64,000 bases of DNA from Alteromonas gracilis (lineage in GTDB: Bacteria > Pseudomonadota > Gammaproteobacteria > Enterobacterales > Alteromonadaceae): contig NZ_PVNO01000025.1 of the NCBI RefSeq assembly GCF_002993325.1, forward strand, positions 558,001 to 622,000, written 5' to 3'. The notes below the pieces were generated by a model, which did no database searches, was not told the DNA's origin, and worked only from the letters and a program-made list of their open reading frames with translations. Shown here piece by piece: positions 26,779 to 36,020 of this stretch. Made by a program: the position numbers and the translations under genes. Positions within the stretch are counted from its first letter, which is position 1; every line of letters starts with the position of its first letter.

Positions 26779-28308
26779 ATGACCGTTATCCGTCAACAAG
26801 ACTTCATTGACAGCATTGAAGATGCCCTTCAGTTCATTTCTTATTACCATCCCCTAGACTATGTAAAAGCAGTCGAAGAGGCCTATAACAAAGAGCAAAG
26901 CCAAGCTGCGAAAGATGCTATGGCGCAAATTCTTATCAATTCTCGTATGTCGGCAGAGGGCAAACGTCCGTTGTGCCAAGATACAGGTATTGTAACGTGT
27001 TTCGTTAAAGTAGGAATGGGTGTCTCGTGGGATAAAACTGATATGACCGTTCAAGAAATGGTTGATGAAGGTACCCGTCGTGCTTACTTAAATCCAGATA
27101 ATCCATTACGTGCGTCAATCGTTGCCGACCCAGCTGGAGCTCGCAAAAATACAAAAGACAACACGCCTGCGGTTGTGCACATCGATATGGTAGCCGGTGA
27201 GAAAATCGAAGTAATGATTGCGGCAAAAGGCGGCGGTTCAGAAAACAAGTCGAAAATGGTAATGCTTAACCCAAGTGACGATATCGCTGACTGGGTTGTG
27301 AAAACTTTGCCATCAATGGGTGCAGGCTGGTGTCCACCTGGTATGTTGGGCATAGGTATTGGCGGCACTGCAGAAAAAGCAGCAGTGCTTGCTAAAGAAA
27401 GTCTTATGGACCCTGTAGATATTCAAGAGCTCATTGAACGTGGCCCTGAAACCACAGATGAAAAGCTTCGCTTAGAAATTTTTGAGCGCGTAAACAAATT
27501 AGGTATTGGCGCTCAGGGCCTTGGCGGCCTAACGACGGTTGTAGACGTCAAAATCAAATCATTGCCGACACACGCAGCGTCTAAACCAGTTGCGATGATC
27601 CCTAACTGTGCAGCTACACGTCACGCTCATTTCTATTTAGATGGTTCAGGCCCAGCAGAGCTAACACCACCTAAGCTAGAAGATTGGCCAGAGGTAACCT
27701 GGGAAGTGAGTGAAAACACTCGCCGCGTAAACCTTGATGAAGTCACCAAGGAAGACATCCAAGAGTGGAAAGTAGGCGAGACAGTATTGCTATCTGGTAA
27801 GATGCTTACCGGTCGTGATGCAGCGCATAAGCGTATTCAAACGATGATGGAAAATGGTGAAGGCTTGCCAGAAGGGGTAGACCTTACTAATCGTTTCATC
27901 TACTACGTAGGACCAGTTGACGCTGTCGGTGACGAAGTAGTAGGCCCAGCCGGACCTACAACGGCTACGCGTATGGATAAGTTTACCGACATGATGCTAG
28001 AGAAAACGGGCCTGATCGGGATGATTGGTAAAGCTGAGCGTGGACCAGCGACGGTTGATTCAATTGCAAAGCATAAAGCTGTTTATTTAATGGCGGTGGG
28101 CGGTGCAGCATACCTGGTTTCTAAAGCTATTAAGAAGTCACGTGTAGTGGCCTTTGAAGATTTAGGTATGGAAGCTATTTATGAATTTGATGTTGTTGAT
28201 ATGCCAGTAACTGTAGCGGTAGATAGCACAGGTGCCAATGCGCATAAAAATGGTCCTGCCATTTGGAAAGCGAAAATCGAAGAACTGGATGCGTCTCTTT
28301 CTAAATAG
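26779..28308 (+). CDS. fumA: Fumarate hydratase, class I (iron-sulfur)
   Basis: Interconverts fumarate and malate in the TCA cycle. 509 aa single-chain class I enzyme with an oxygen-sensitive 4Fe-4S cluster, a little shorter than E. coli FumA/FumB (548). The N-terminal alpha part has RPLCQDTGIVTCFVKVG (cluster cysteine and substrate contacts), KGGGSENKSKM and GAGWCPPGMLGIGIGGTAEKA. The C-terminal beta part includes LLSGKMLTGRDAAHKRI, VGPAGPTTATRMDKFTD, GKAERG and GGAAYLVSKAIKKS. Class assignment is secure; whether it is a FumA or FumB equivalent is not determined. It is a single gene followed by a hairpin terminator. Confidence 0.93.
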   Translation: MTVIRQQDFIDSIEDALQFISYYHPLDYVKAVEEAYNKEQSQAAKDAMAQILINSRMSAEGKRPLCQDTGIVTCFVKVGMGVSWDKTDMTVQEMVDEGTRRAYLNPDNPLRASIVADPAGARKNTKDNTPAVVHIDMVAGEKIEVMIAAKGGGSENKSKMVMLNPSDDIADWVVKTLPSMGAGWCPPGMLGIGIGGTAEKAAVLAKESLMDPVDIQELIERGPETTDEKLRLEIFERVNKLGIGAQGLGGLTTVVDVKIKSLPTHAASKPVAMIPNCAATRHAHFYLDGSGPAELTPPKLEDWPEVTWEVSENTRRVNLDEVTKEDIQEWKVGETVLLSGKMLTGRDAAHKRIQTMMENGEGLPEGVDLTNRFIYYVGPVDAVGDEVVGPAGPTTATRMDKFTDMMLEKTGLIGMIGKAERGPATVDSIAKHKAVYLMAVGGAAYLVSKAIKKSRVVAFEDLGMEAIYEFDVVDMPVTVAVDSTGANAHKNGPAIWKAKIEELDASLSK

Positions 28309-28392
28309 AAATCTGTGTCAGGAACTTTAGTCTTTCGACTTTGTATTGAAAGAGTCATCACCATCAGTGACTAAAGCTTCTGTTAAAAACTA

Positions 28393-28420
28393 AAAAACGG
28401 GTGCGCGAGCGCCCGTTTTT
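28393..28420 (+). terminator. Intrinsic terminator after the fumarase gene
   Basis: The stem ACGGGTGC / GCGCCCGT (one G-T pair) with a short GCGA loop is preceded by an A-run and followed by TTTTT, 85 bp after the fumarase stop codon. Confidence 0.82.
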
Positions 28421-28494
28421 CGTTCTGGTTGTCATTTTAATCTGCGTTTTAGTCCATACTTTAACGTTTCCATCTCGCACATACTGTATGTGCA

Positions 28495-28541
28495 TTGGTA
28501 TATTTTCCTGTTTTTGTTTATAGTGCTGTACAAAACAACAG
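28495..28541 (+). promoter_or_regulatory. Promoter with perfect LexA box before rmuC
   Basis: CTGTACAAAACAACAG at 28526-28541 is an exact CTGT-N8-ACAG LexA site. A plausible -35 (TTGGTA, 28495-28500) and -10 (TATAGT, 28519-28524) with an 18-bp spacer place the transcription start inside the box, 14-25 bp before the rmuC ATG. LexA bound there would block initiation. E. coli rmuC is a known SOS gene, which supports the call. Confidence 0.78.
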
Positions 28542-28555
28542 TATGAACGTGCACT

Positions 28556-29845
28556 ATGTTAATCAATCTTATCTCCAACGAACCTATTTCCTTTTTAATC
28601 GCTTTTTTCAGTATTTGTGTTTTTGCCCTTTACTCATTTGTTCGCAGTCGCGCTAATTCATCAAAACTTGCTCAGAAAGCGCGAGATTGTGAGCATCTTC
28701 AAAATGCACTGAATAATGAGCGGGTTACTAACGCGAAGCTCCAAGCACAAAACGTTGCACATCAAGCAAGAATTCAGGCACTTCATGAGGCACATGAAGA
28801 CAAATTAGCTGCGATGAACGCTTCTGAGCAGCGTTTGCAAACCCAGTTTGAAAACTTGGCAAACCGAATTTTTGAAGAAAAACAGCAACGATATACGCAA
28901 CAAACGAAACACAACATAGAGGCTGTGCTGGCGCCGTTCAAAAATGAATTAGATGGGTTTAAACGACAAATCTCAGAACAACATATTCGTGAGGGTCAAG
29001 AGAGGGCATCACTTAAAACAGAAATACTAGGTCTTAAGGCCCTCAACCAAAAAATAACCGAAGAAGCGGCAGCGCTTACCAGTGCATTAAAAGGTGATAA
29101 CAAGAAGCAAGGAAACTGGGGCGAAGTGGTTCTAGAGCGCATTCTTAAGGAATCGGGTTTACGTGAAGGGCACGAGTTTGAAACCCAGGTGTCTGCGACA
29201 TCAGAGCAAGGCAAACGTTACCAGCCCGATGTAGTAGTGCATTTGCCTAATGATAAGGACGTAATAATTGACTCGAAGGTAAGTCTAGCCGCCTATGAAC
29301 GCTACTATAACTGTGATGACGAATCTGAAAAGGCGCAATTTTTAAGTCAACATGTTGCTTCCATTAAAGGGCACATAAAAGGTCTTGGAACGAAAGACTA
29401 TCAAACCTTAAAAGGCTTGAAAACGTTGGATTATGTGCTGCTTTTTATTCCAATAGAGCCTGCATTTCTTATCGCAGTAGAAGAAGAGCCTGAGTTAGTC
29501 ACCATGGCCCTTAACCACAATATCATGCTAGTAAGCCCCACAAATTTATTGGTTGCACTTCGAACAATTAACAATATTTGGCAGTATGAGTATCAGAATC
29601 AAAATGCGCAGCTCATTGCTGAACAAGCGGCTAAACTCTATGACAAATTTGTTGGCTTTGTTTCTGACATGGAAAAAGTTGGGAAATCGATGGATTCAGC
29701 GCATGCAAGTTACGAACAAGCAATGAACAAATTAACGAATGGAAGAGGGAATATGGTGAGGCAAATTGAGAAATTTAGAGAGCTTGGCGTTCAGCCGAGT
29801 AAGCAAATGTCTCAACATATTAAACAGCTTTCTCAGGACGAATAA
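28556..29845 (+). CDS. rmuC: DNA recombination protein RmuC
   Basis: 429 aa. An N-terminal transmembrane segment (LISNEPISFLIAFFSICVFALY) is followed by a long coiled coil (residues ~35-175). The RmuC nuclease-like domain then carries KGNWGEVVLERILKESGL, the catalytic-looking YQPDVVVHLPNDKDVIIDSKVSLAAYE (a PD-DSK pattern of the PD-(D/E)xK type) and FIPIEPAFLIA. The family limits inversion at short inverted repeats and acts on DNA structures or phage in some hosts; the precise reaction is unsettled. The gene has its own promoter with a perfect LexA box. No strong ribosome binding site is present at 28556. It ends at a shared bidirectional terminator. Confidence 0.92.
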   Translation: MLINLISNEPISFLIAFFSICVFALYSFVRSRANSSKLAQKARDCEHLQNALNNERVTNAKLQAQNVAHQARIQALHEAHEDKLAAMNASEQRLQTQFENLANRIFEEKQQRYTQQTKHNIEAVLAPFKNELDGFKRQISEQHIREGQERASLKTEILGLKALNQKITEEAAALTSALKGDNKKQGNWGEVVLERILKESGLREGHEFETQVSATSEQGKRYQPDVVVHLPNDKDVIIDSKVSLAAYERYYNCDDESEKAQFLSQHVASIKGHIKGLGTKDYQTLKGLKTLDYVLLFIPIEPAFLIAVEEEPELVTMALNHNIMLVSPTNLLVALRTINNIWQYEYQNQNAQLIAEQAAKLYDKFVGFVSDMEKVGKSMDSAHASYEQAMNKLTNGRGNMVRQIEKFRELGVQPSKQMSQHIKQLSQDE

Positions 29846-29846
29846 A

Positions 29847-29871
29847 AAAGGCCGCTTTCAAAGCGGCCTTT
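29847..29871. terminator. Bidirectional intrinsic terminator
   Basis: 12-bp arms AAAGGCCGCTTT / AAAGCGGCCTTT around a single C lie between the convergent rmuC and S8 peptidase genes. The A/T ends give a U-run in both directions. Confidence 0.85.
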
Positions 29872-29888
29872 CAATATCATATAAAACG

Positions 29889-32800
29889 TTATGAACGTTT
29901 CATGCGTCTACGTAGGTAAACTGCAGGTGCTAGTAGCAAAGCAATCCAACCCATAGAACCACCGCTCGAATCGTTTGAAGGAGCAGGAGGAGGAGGCGCA
30001 GGCTGTTCGCTTGCTTCATCTGCTAAGTTGTTAATAGATACTGTAACTTCAGTCGCTTCAGAGACGTTACCAGCGGTATCAATCGCTACCACTTCCATCG
30101 TTACTGATTCGAAACCAGCATCGAAGTCAAGAAGTGTAGAATCTGCAACCGTGATCACACCCGTGCGTGAAACAGACAAAGCAATAGATGTTGAAGACTG
30201 AACGAAAATTTCCGAAACAGGGCTTGTAACACCATCTTCGTCGTTTGCTACGATCGTACCTACAACTGTGCCATTTTCCGCGTTTTCGTCAACGTTGAAG
30301 GTCTGGGCTTCCAGCGTTGGAGCGTTATCACCGTCACGCGCGATGCTTGCAACAACCGCACCGCTCTCGCCAAGGAAAGCGAAACCACCGTCACCTACAC
30401 CGTTAAGGAAACCAACTTCGCCAGGAGCAAGTGATGCTACGGCTTCACCTGCGGCATCAGTTACTGTTGGCGTAGCAAGTAGTGGGAACGAGTAATTCTG
30501 AACGACTAAATCTTCATCGTAAGCCACTGATGGGAAGAAATCGAATGGACTGTCTTCCACGCGGAATGCAACAGTAGCATTAGCGGCACCAAGATCCGCG
30601 ATAGTTAGGCCTAGGCCATCGATACAGCTTACCATCGACAACACATTGCTGCCCGGCTCATGGATTGTTCCAAACAATGAACCAGATAAAGCGCCAAACG
30701 GACGGGTAAATGTCACAACATCAGCATTATCACGGCCGAATGCAGAGTCATTTAAAGTTTGTGCAGTGAAATCGAATTGACCATCACCATCAACATCAAC
30801 GTCCATGAACCATCCTGCCTGATGCAAAGAAGCAACTGGATCTCTCATGGTGATGTTAGTAAGTACAAGTGCCTCAGCTGAGCAGGTAGATGAAGGAACT
30901 TGAATGTACTCTAAAGACGTATTTACTATATCAAACTGCTTTTCAGCGTCTACACCACTATCAACCATAATTGGTACCATGGTCGTAGCGAAGTCAGTAA
31001 CACCTGTATTTGTTACCGTGCGAATTACACCGTCCTCAGTAAGTTCACTACCGATAGTAGCTGAACCGTATGCCTTCGGTAGTACATGGTAAACAAGGTG
31101 CATAGACACGTCGTTTTGGTCTGTAAGCATTAATGCGCCGTCAAATTCAACATTTGTCAGCTCAACAGAACCCGCAGGCGTAGCAGCTACATCGCTAGTC
31201 AATGTCCATTCAGGTAGTTTAGCAGGGTCAATTGTTGCTGTTACATCAAACGTTACCGTTTGACCTGCCGGAACAGTAACAGAAGCTGGATACTCCATCG
31301 TAAGCGCTTCTGTTGCAGCATCGTTTTCGAAACGTGCTTGATCAGACAGCGAATACGTTTTTGGCTCAGAAGAGAAGTTTTTAACCGTTACAGTTTTTGT
31401 CACCGACGCTTCTTCGCTTAAACCAAGAAGACCGAAAACAAGCGCTGCTTGCTTGGTTGCACTGTCCCATGCTGCAGTTGTAGATTGAGATGCTTTTTCG
31501 ACGTCAACAAGACCTGCGCCAATATAGCTTATTGGTGCAAGCTCAGCATCAGGATTTACACTGCGCGGCTCAAGCGTAACATCAAGATTTGCGTTATTCA
31601 TCAAAGTAGCTTTGAGTTCAAACGCGTTGCGGCGAGGGAATGCTTCAGCAAGAAGAGAAAGCGCCCCTGCAGTAATAGGACTTGAGAAAGACGTACCGCT
31701 AATAGGCGACGTACCGTCCCCAGTTCCTACTAATGCTGTATCGATTGCCGTACCAGGTGCCGTAATTTCAGGCTTTAAAAGGCCATCAACTGATGGGCCG
31801 CGTGATGTAAATGTTGCAATCGCGCCAGCTTTTACAAATAGTTCTGACGAAAATGCATAAGTCGCAGTGTTCTCAGCAATTGCAGACTTTAAAGTATTGC
31901 CATCTTCAAAAGAAATCATAACTGAGTTGATGGTTACTTCCGACTCAGGTGTGCCACCCATCGTAAATGCACCATCACCAGCGACATTGTTAGCTACTAC
32001 AACAAAATCAGCGCCAGCCGCTTGAGCATTAAGCACTTTAGTAGTGAACGCACAACCGCCACGATCAATCAGTGCAATTGAATCACTAAGATCTGTTGTG
32101 TAAGCAACACAACCAGTCGCATTAGTTTCTGCTTCTGCATAAACAATTGGCGTGGTGCTGTCGACTGAGAATTCAGGCTCTGGGTTGAAAGCTGCAGCAA
32201 TCGCAGTAATTTCCTCATCGCCAAGCGTTGCAGATACTTCTGCTGATTCAACAGTAGGGTGAGTCATTGCACCCACAGACAGCGCATTAGTCGTTGTACT
32301 AGGGCCGCCTACGATAAAAGGTGTAGGACCATCGTTACCAGCAGAAATAGCAACAACAACACCTAATTCAACGGCTTTGTCGATAAGCTCGCCAACAGCA
32401 CCGCCACGGTTTGTACCGAAATCACCACCTAGCGACATATTAATTACGTCTACACGGTCAGAGATATCGCCGTCACCATTGGGGTCCATTGATGCTTCTA
32501 GACCTGCTAGCTGAGCTGCACCTGGGCAAGACTGGTCGCACACAGTATATGCATATACTTGAGCGTCAGGCGCAACGCCTAGAACCGAGTGGGCAACATG
32601 CGTTCCGTGATTATTGTTATCCATCGGGTCAGGATCGCCGTTGAAGAAGTCGAAACCACCGATAACGTTACCAATTGGCCATGCAGGTGTGTCTGCTAAA
32701 TCAGCAGTTGCCTCTGCGAAGGCTTCAGCAGTACCTGGACCACCCACTGCAGCGTGAGTATAATCAAGGCCTGAATCAAGAATAGCAACCCGTGTTCCCA

Positions 32801-33314
32801 TCCCGCTTGCAACACCACCAGTTACAAGGCTTGTTGCGTTGATGTACTCTGCACTGTCTTCAATATGTAGTTCGGAATTGAAAACTTGTAAAACGCTATC
32901 TACAGTGTTCAGCTTCCTTATTTCTGCAATCGCCTCAGATGAACCATCAATAACCAAGCCTGCTACAAGATTCTTAGTTCGAGAAGTGATCGTAACATCA
33001 AGGTTAAGCGCTTCGATTTGGCGTTGTAGAAGATCGAGGCCAACATCTGTGTCAAGAGTAACGTCAGAGTTTAGATTGAAAGATGAAAGACCTTGCTCTT
33101 TCATCAAAGCGACTTCCGCGCGCGAGAGCGCGGTATTGCTTTTTGCTTTAACTAACCAAGTTGAGCCAGAAGCTTCAAGTTGTGAACTCTGAACGCTTGC
33201 TTCTTTAACTTGTGTTTTTAGAAGCGAACCTAAATCAACTCTGTCTGATGCGGCAGCAGAGGCTGATGCCGAAAGTGCTACAATAATTGCGGCGCTTAGA
33301 TTTGTTTTTTTCAT
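29889..33314 (-). CDS. Secreted subtilisin-like S8 serine protease with PA domain and GlyGly-CTERM-type tail
   Basis: 1141 aa. A signal peptide (first ~22 residues) and a propeptide (~25-150) precede the catalytic S8 domain. Asp180 in VAILDSG, His236 in NNHGTHVAHS, the oxyanion Asn327 in SAGNDG and Ser542 in GTSFSSP form a complete active site. A protease-associated domain is inserted between them (about 375-490, CVAYTTDLSDSIALIDRGGC). Beta-sandwich domains follow, then a cadherin-like repeat (VDENAENGTVVGTI) near 1010-1100. The C-terminus is a Pro-rich linker, SSGGSMG, a hydrophobic helix and RRRMKR, the GlyGly-CTERM pattern processed by rhombosortase. It is probably anchored at the cell surface or released to degrade protein outside the cell. 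It stands alone with a long upstream region. Confidence 0.93.
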   Translation of the reverse strand: MKKTNLSAAIIVALSASASAAASDRVDLGSLLKTQVKEASVQSSQLEASGSTWLVKAKSNTALSRAEVALMKEQGLSSFNLNSDVTLDTDVGLDLLQRQIEALNLDVTITSRTKNLVAGLVIDGSSEAIAEIRKLNTVDSVLQVFNSELHIEDSAEYINATSLVTGGVASGMGTRVAILDSGLDYTHAAVGGPGTAEAFAEATADLADTPAWPIGNVIGGFDFFNGDPDPMDNNNHGTHVAHSVLGVAPDAQVYAYTVCDQSCPGAAQLAGLEASMDPNGDGDISDRVDVINMSLGGDFGTNRGGAVGELIDKAVELGVVVAISAGNDGPTPFIVGGPSTTTNALSVGAMTHPTVESAEVSATLGDEEITAIAAAFNPEPEFSVDSTTPIVYAEAETNATGCVAYTTDLSDSIALIDRGGCAFTTKVLNAQAAGADFVVVANNVAGDGAFTMGGTPESEVTINSVMISFEDGNTLKSAIAENTATYAFSSELFVKAGAIATFTSRGPSVDGLLKPEITAPGTAIDTALVGTGDGTSPISGTSFSSPITAGALSLLAEAFPRRNAFELKATLMNNANLDVTLEPRSVNPDAELAPISYIGAGLVDVEKASQSTTAAWDSATKQAALVFGLLGLSEEASVTKTVTVKNFSSEPKTYSLSDQARFENDAATEALTMEYPASVTVPAGQTVTFDVTATIDPAKLPEWTLTSDVAATPAGSVELTNVEFDGALMLTDQNDVSMHLVYHVLPKAYGSATIGSELTEDGVIRTVTNTGVTDFATTMVPIMVDSGVDAEKQFDIVNTSLEYIQVPSSTCSAEALVLTNITMRDPVASLHQAGWFMDVDVDGDGQFDFTAQTLNDSAFGRDNADVVTFTRPFGALSGSLFGTIHEPGSNVLSMVSCIDGLGLTIADLGAANATVAFRVEDSPFDFFPSVAYDEDLVVQNYSFPLLATPTVTDAAGEAVASLAPGEVGFLNGVGDGGFAFLGESGAVVASIARDGDNAPTLEAQTFNVDENAENGTVVGTIVANDEDGVTSPVSEIFVQSSTSIALSVSRTGVITVADSTLLDFDAGFESVTMEVVAIDTAGNVSEATEVTVSINNLADEASEQPAPPPPAPSNDSSGGSMGWIALLLAPAVYLRRRMKRS

Positions 33315-33838
33315 AATTATTCTCGTGTGAATAGTTCCCTGGAGTCCAGCGACTTATTGGATACGTATTAAAGGTCAATCGCCTATTTATAAACGTCCGT
33401 TGCGCTGTGACTATTTATTACTAGCACACTTTTCAACGTTTTGTAATGTATGTTTCTACAATATACAAATTACACATTTTGTTACATTTGTGACACGAGT
33501 TGATTATGAAAATTAACTAGACAAATTCATCAAAAACAGGTCGTTTATCAGCTTTAAAAGGTAATAAAATTACGTAATTAAACCAGTGTTCCCTCCGGCT
33601 ATAACGATAGGATAAAACGGCCGCGCGAAATACTCATCCTAGGCGATTATCATTAAATTTACATAAGGTTTACTTTTTTAGGACGCTTATCCTTCTAAGT
33701 TCAATTTATTGAGTATGTCTATTTCACCGCTTTGTAAAAATGCATTTTAATAAGAAAGACGCTCCTGCAAATCTTCAACTAGCATATAGATACGCAAAAA
33801 AAGTCGCTATCAACCCTAATCTCTAAGGGGAACAAAAC
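33315..33838. other. Divergent intergenic region, protease / branched-chain dehydrogenase operon
   Basis: 524 bp, AT-rich, with no ORF that looks coding. It should contain the promoters of the S8 protease (minus) and the bkd operon (plus). I recognise no operator. The last 20 bp carry the strong AAGGGG ribosome binding site for the GTG at 33839. Confidence 0.6.
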
Positions 33839-35026
33839 GTGAAAGACAGAAATCATTTGGCCGAAGTAAAAACAACAAACAAGGTCGAAATCATCGCAAA
33901 AGGGGTAGTTGATATCCCTATGCTTCAAATTCTCTCTGAAGAAGGCCAACTTCTTGAAAAGGCTGTTGAGCCAGAGCTAAGTAAAGAAGAAGCGTTAAAG
34001 ATTTTTAACACTATGCATTACATACGAGTGTTGGACGAACGTATGGTGGGTGCGCAGCGTCAGGGACGTATCAGTTTCTATCTTGCCAGTACTGGTGAAG
34101 AAGCGGCCTCGGTAGCAAGCGCTGCAGCGCTATCTGACGATGACATGATTATGTCTCAGTATCGGGAGCAAGGTGCGTTGGCATACCGTGGTTACTCGAC
34201 AGAGCAATTCATGAACCAAATGTTCAGCAATAAGGATGATCCTAATAAAGGACGTCAAATGCCGATTCATTATGGTGATAAACCTCTTAATTTTATGACT
34301 ATCTCATCCCCCCTTGGTACTCAAATACCGCAGGCTTCTGGTTATGCCTATGGGCAAAAAATGTCAGGGAAAGATGTCGTAACGATTTGTTATTTCGGTG
34401 AAGGCGCTGCGTCTGAAGGTGATTTTCATGCAGGTCTAAATATGGCCGCTGTACTACATTGCCCCGTAATCTTTTTCTGCCGAAACAACGGCTACGCTAT
34501 TTCAACACCTGCAGAGGAGCAATTTGCCGGAGACGGAATTGCATCACGCGGTCTTGGGTATGGCATTAAAACCATTCGCGTAGACGGTAACGACGTGCTT
34601 GCTATTTATGCAGCAACGAAAGATGCTCGTCGCATAGCCATAGAAGAAAAATGCCCTGTACTTATTGAAGCGATGACCTATCGTCTTGCTGCACATTCCA
34701 CGTCAGACGACCCAACCGGATATCGCTCACGAGAAGAAGAAGATAAGTGGCGAGCAAAAGATCCTATCGCTCGAATGGCCCATTGGTTAGATAGCAAAGG
34801 TTGGTACGACGAAGATGAAAATCAAAAACGAGTAGACAAGGCAAGACAAGACGTGCTCGCCGCCATGAAAAGTTGTGAGAAAACGGATGTGTGTGCAATA
34901 GACGATATTGTGGAAGATGTTTACGACACACCACCGTGGCATTTGAAAGAGCAATTGAACGAACTGAAAGCGCATATCAAGAAATATCCTAAGATGTACC
35001 CTAAAACAGCAGGGAGAATAAAGTAA
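33839..35026 (+). CDS. bkdA1: Branched-chain 2-oxoacid dehydrogenase E1, alpha subunit
   Basis: 395 aa thiamine-diphosphate-dependent E1alpha. It decarboxylates branched-chain 2-oxoacids derived from Val, Leu and Ile and passes the acyl group to E2. The TPP-binding motif is [20 protein letters not shown] with the closing RNNGYAIST. The loop [17 protein letters not shown] matches the BCKDH E1alpha phospho-loop region. The start is GTG at 33839, with AAGGGG 8 bp upstream. It overlaps E1beta by one base (TAATG), so the two subunits are translationally coupled. The branched-chain call over pyruvate dehydrogenase rests on the split alpha/beta E1 with this loop and on the E2 neighbour. Confidence 0.9.
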   Translation: MKDRNHLAEVKTTNKVEIIAKGVVDIPMLQILSEEGQLLEKAVEPELSKEEALKIFNTMHYIRVLDERMVGAQRQGRISFYLASTGEEAASVASAAALSDDDMIMSQYREQGALAYRGYSTEQFMNQMFSNKDDPNKGRQMPIHYGDKPLNFMTISSPLGTQIPQASGYAYGQKMSGKDVVTICYFGEGAASEGDFHAGLNMAAVLHCPVIFFCRNNGYAISTPAEEQFAGDGIASRGLGYGIKTIRVDGNDVLAIYAATKDARRIAIEEKCPVLIEAMTYRLAAHSTSDDPTGYRSREEEDKWRAKDPIARMAHWLDSKGWYDEDENQKRVDKARQDVLAAMKSCEKTDVCAIDDIVEDVYDTPPWHLKEQLNELKAHIKKYPKMYPKTAGRIK

Positions 35027-36003
35027 TGGCTAAGATGAACCTACTACAAGCAATAAATAATGCGCTCATCACAGCCATGACCGAAGATGAAAAGGTAATG
35101 GTGTTTGGAGAAGATGTTGGCCACTTTGGCGGCGTTTTCCGTGCAACCAGTCATCTTCAAGAAAAGTTTGGCAAAGCTCGTTGCTTTAATACACCACTGA
35201 CTGAGCAAGGAATTATCGGTTTTGCAAATGGCTTGGCCTCACAAGGTTCAGTGCCTGTAGCTGAAATACAATTTGGAGATTACATCTTCCCAGCGTTCGA
35301 CCAAATCGTGAATGAAACCGCTAAATGGCGCTATCGTTCAGGTGGGCAGTTCGACGTAGGTACGCTGACCATACGTACGCCATATGGCGGCGGTATTGCT
35401 GGCGGCCACTATCACAGTCAATCACCTGAAGCATTTTTTGCTCATTGCCCTGGATTAAAGATAGTCATTCCAAGGGATCCATATCAGGCCAAAGGTTTGT
35501 TGCTCGCGTCAATACGCGATAAAAACCCAGTGCTATTTATGGAGCCAAAACGTTTATATCGTGCCTCTGTGTCTGAAGTGCCAGAAGAGGACTACGAGCT
35601 ACCGCTCGGTAAAGCTGACATTGTTCAAGAGGGAAGCGACATTACTTTGCTAGGCTGGGGAGCACAGATAGAGATTCTACAAAAAGCGGCAGAAATGGCG
35701 CTAGAAGATGGTGTTTCTTGTGAAATCATTGATTTACGTAGCATTCTACCATGGGACGTAGAGTCGGTAATGCAGTCTGTTATGAAGACGGGTCGCTTAC
35801 TGATAAACCATGAAGCACCTTTGACCGGCGGTTTCGCCAGTGAGATTGCTGCCACAATTCAGGAGCGTTGCTTTTTGTATCTAGAAGCGCCAATCGCAAG
35901 AGTATGTGGCCTAGATACACCCTATCCGTTGGCTCATGAAAAAGAATACATGCCAGATGAAACAAAGACGTATGAAGCCATTAAGCGTACGTTACATTAC
36001 TAA
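35026..36003 (+). CDS. bkdA2: Branched-chain 2-oxoacid dehydrogenase E1, beta subunit
   Basis: 325 aa. It combines with the alpha subunit into the alpha2-beta2 E1. Family motifs are [11 protein letters not shown] at the start, [73 protein letters not shown] and the C-terminal half [11 protein letters not shown] and [19 protein letters not shown] is the typical branched-chain form. Both domains of a transketolase-type subunit are complete. It starts inside the stop codon of the alpha subunit, and E2 follows 17 bp later. Confidence 0.93.
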   Translation: MAKMNLLQAINNALITAMTEDEKVMVFGEDVGHFGGVFRATSHLQEKFGKARCFNTPLTEQGIIGFANGLASQGSVPVAEIQFGDYIFPAFDQIVNETAKWRYRSGGQFDVGTLTIRTPYGGGIAGGHYHSQSPEAFFAHCPGLKIVIPRDPYQAKGLLLASIRDKNPVLFMEPKRLYRASVSEVPEEDYELPLGKADIVQEGSDITLLGWGAQIEILQKAAEMALEDGVSCEIIDLRSILPWDVESVMQSVMKTGRLLINHEAPLTGGFASEIAATIQERCFLYLEAPIARVCGLDTPYPLAHEKEYMPDETKTYEAIKRTLHY

Positions 36004-36020
36004 TTCCGGGAGACAATGAT

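Noticed and set aside
28478-28499. Second SOS-like site CTGTATGTGCATTGGT and dyad CACATA-CTG-TATGTG before rmuC
   Set aside because: The second half-site (TGGT) differs from ACAG at two positions, so it is too weak for a LexA box. The small dyad may be another operator, but nothing supports it.
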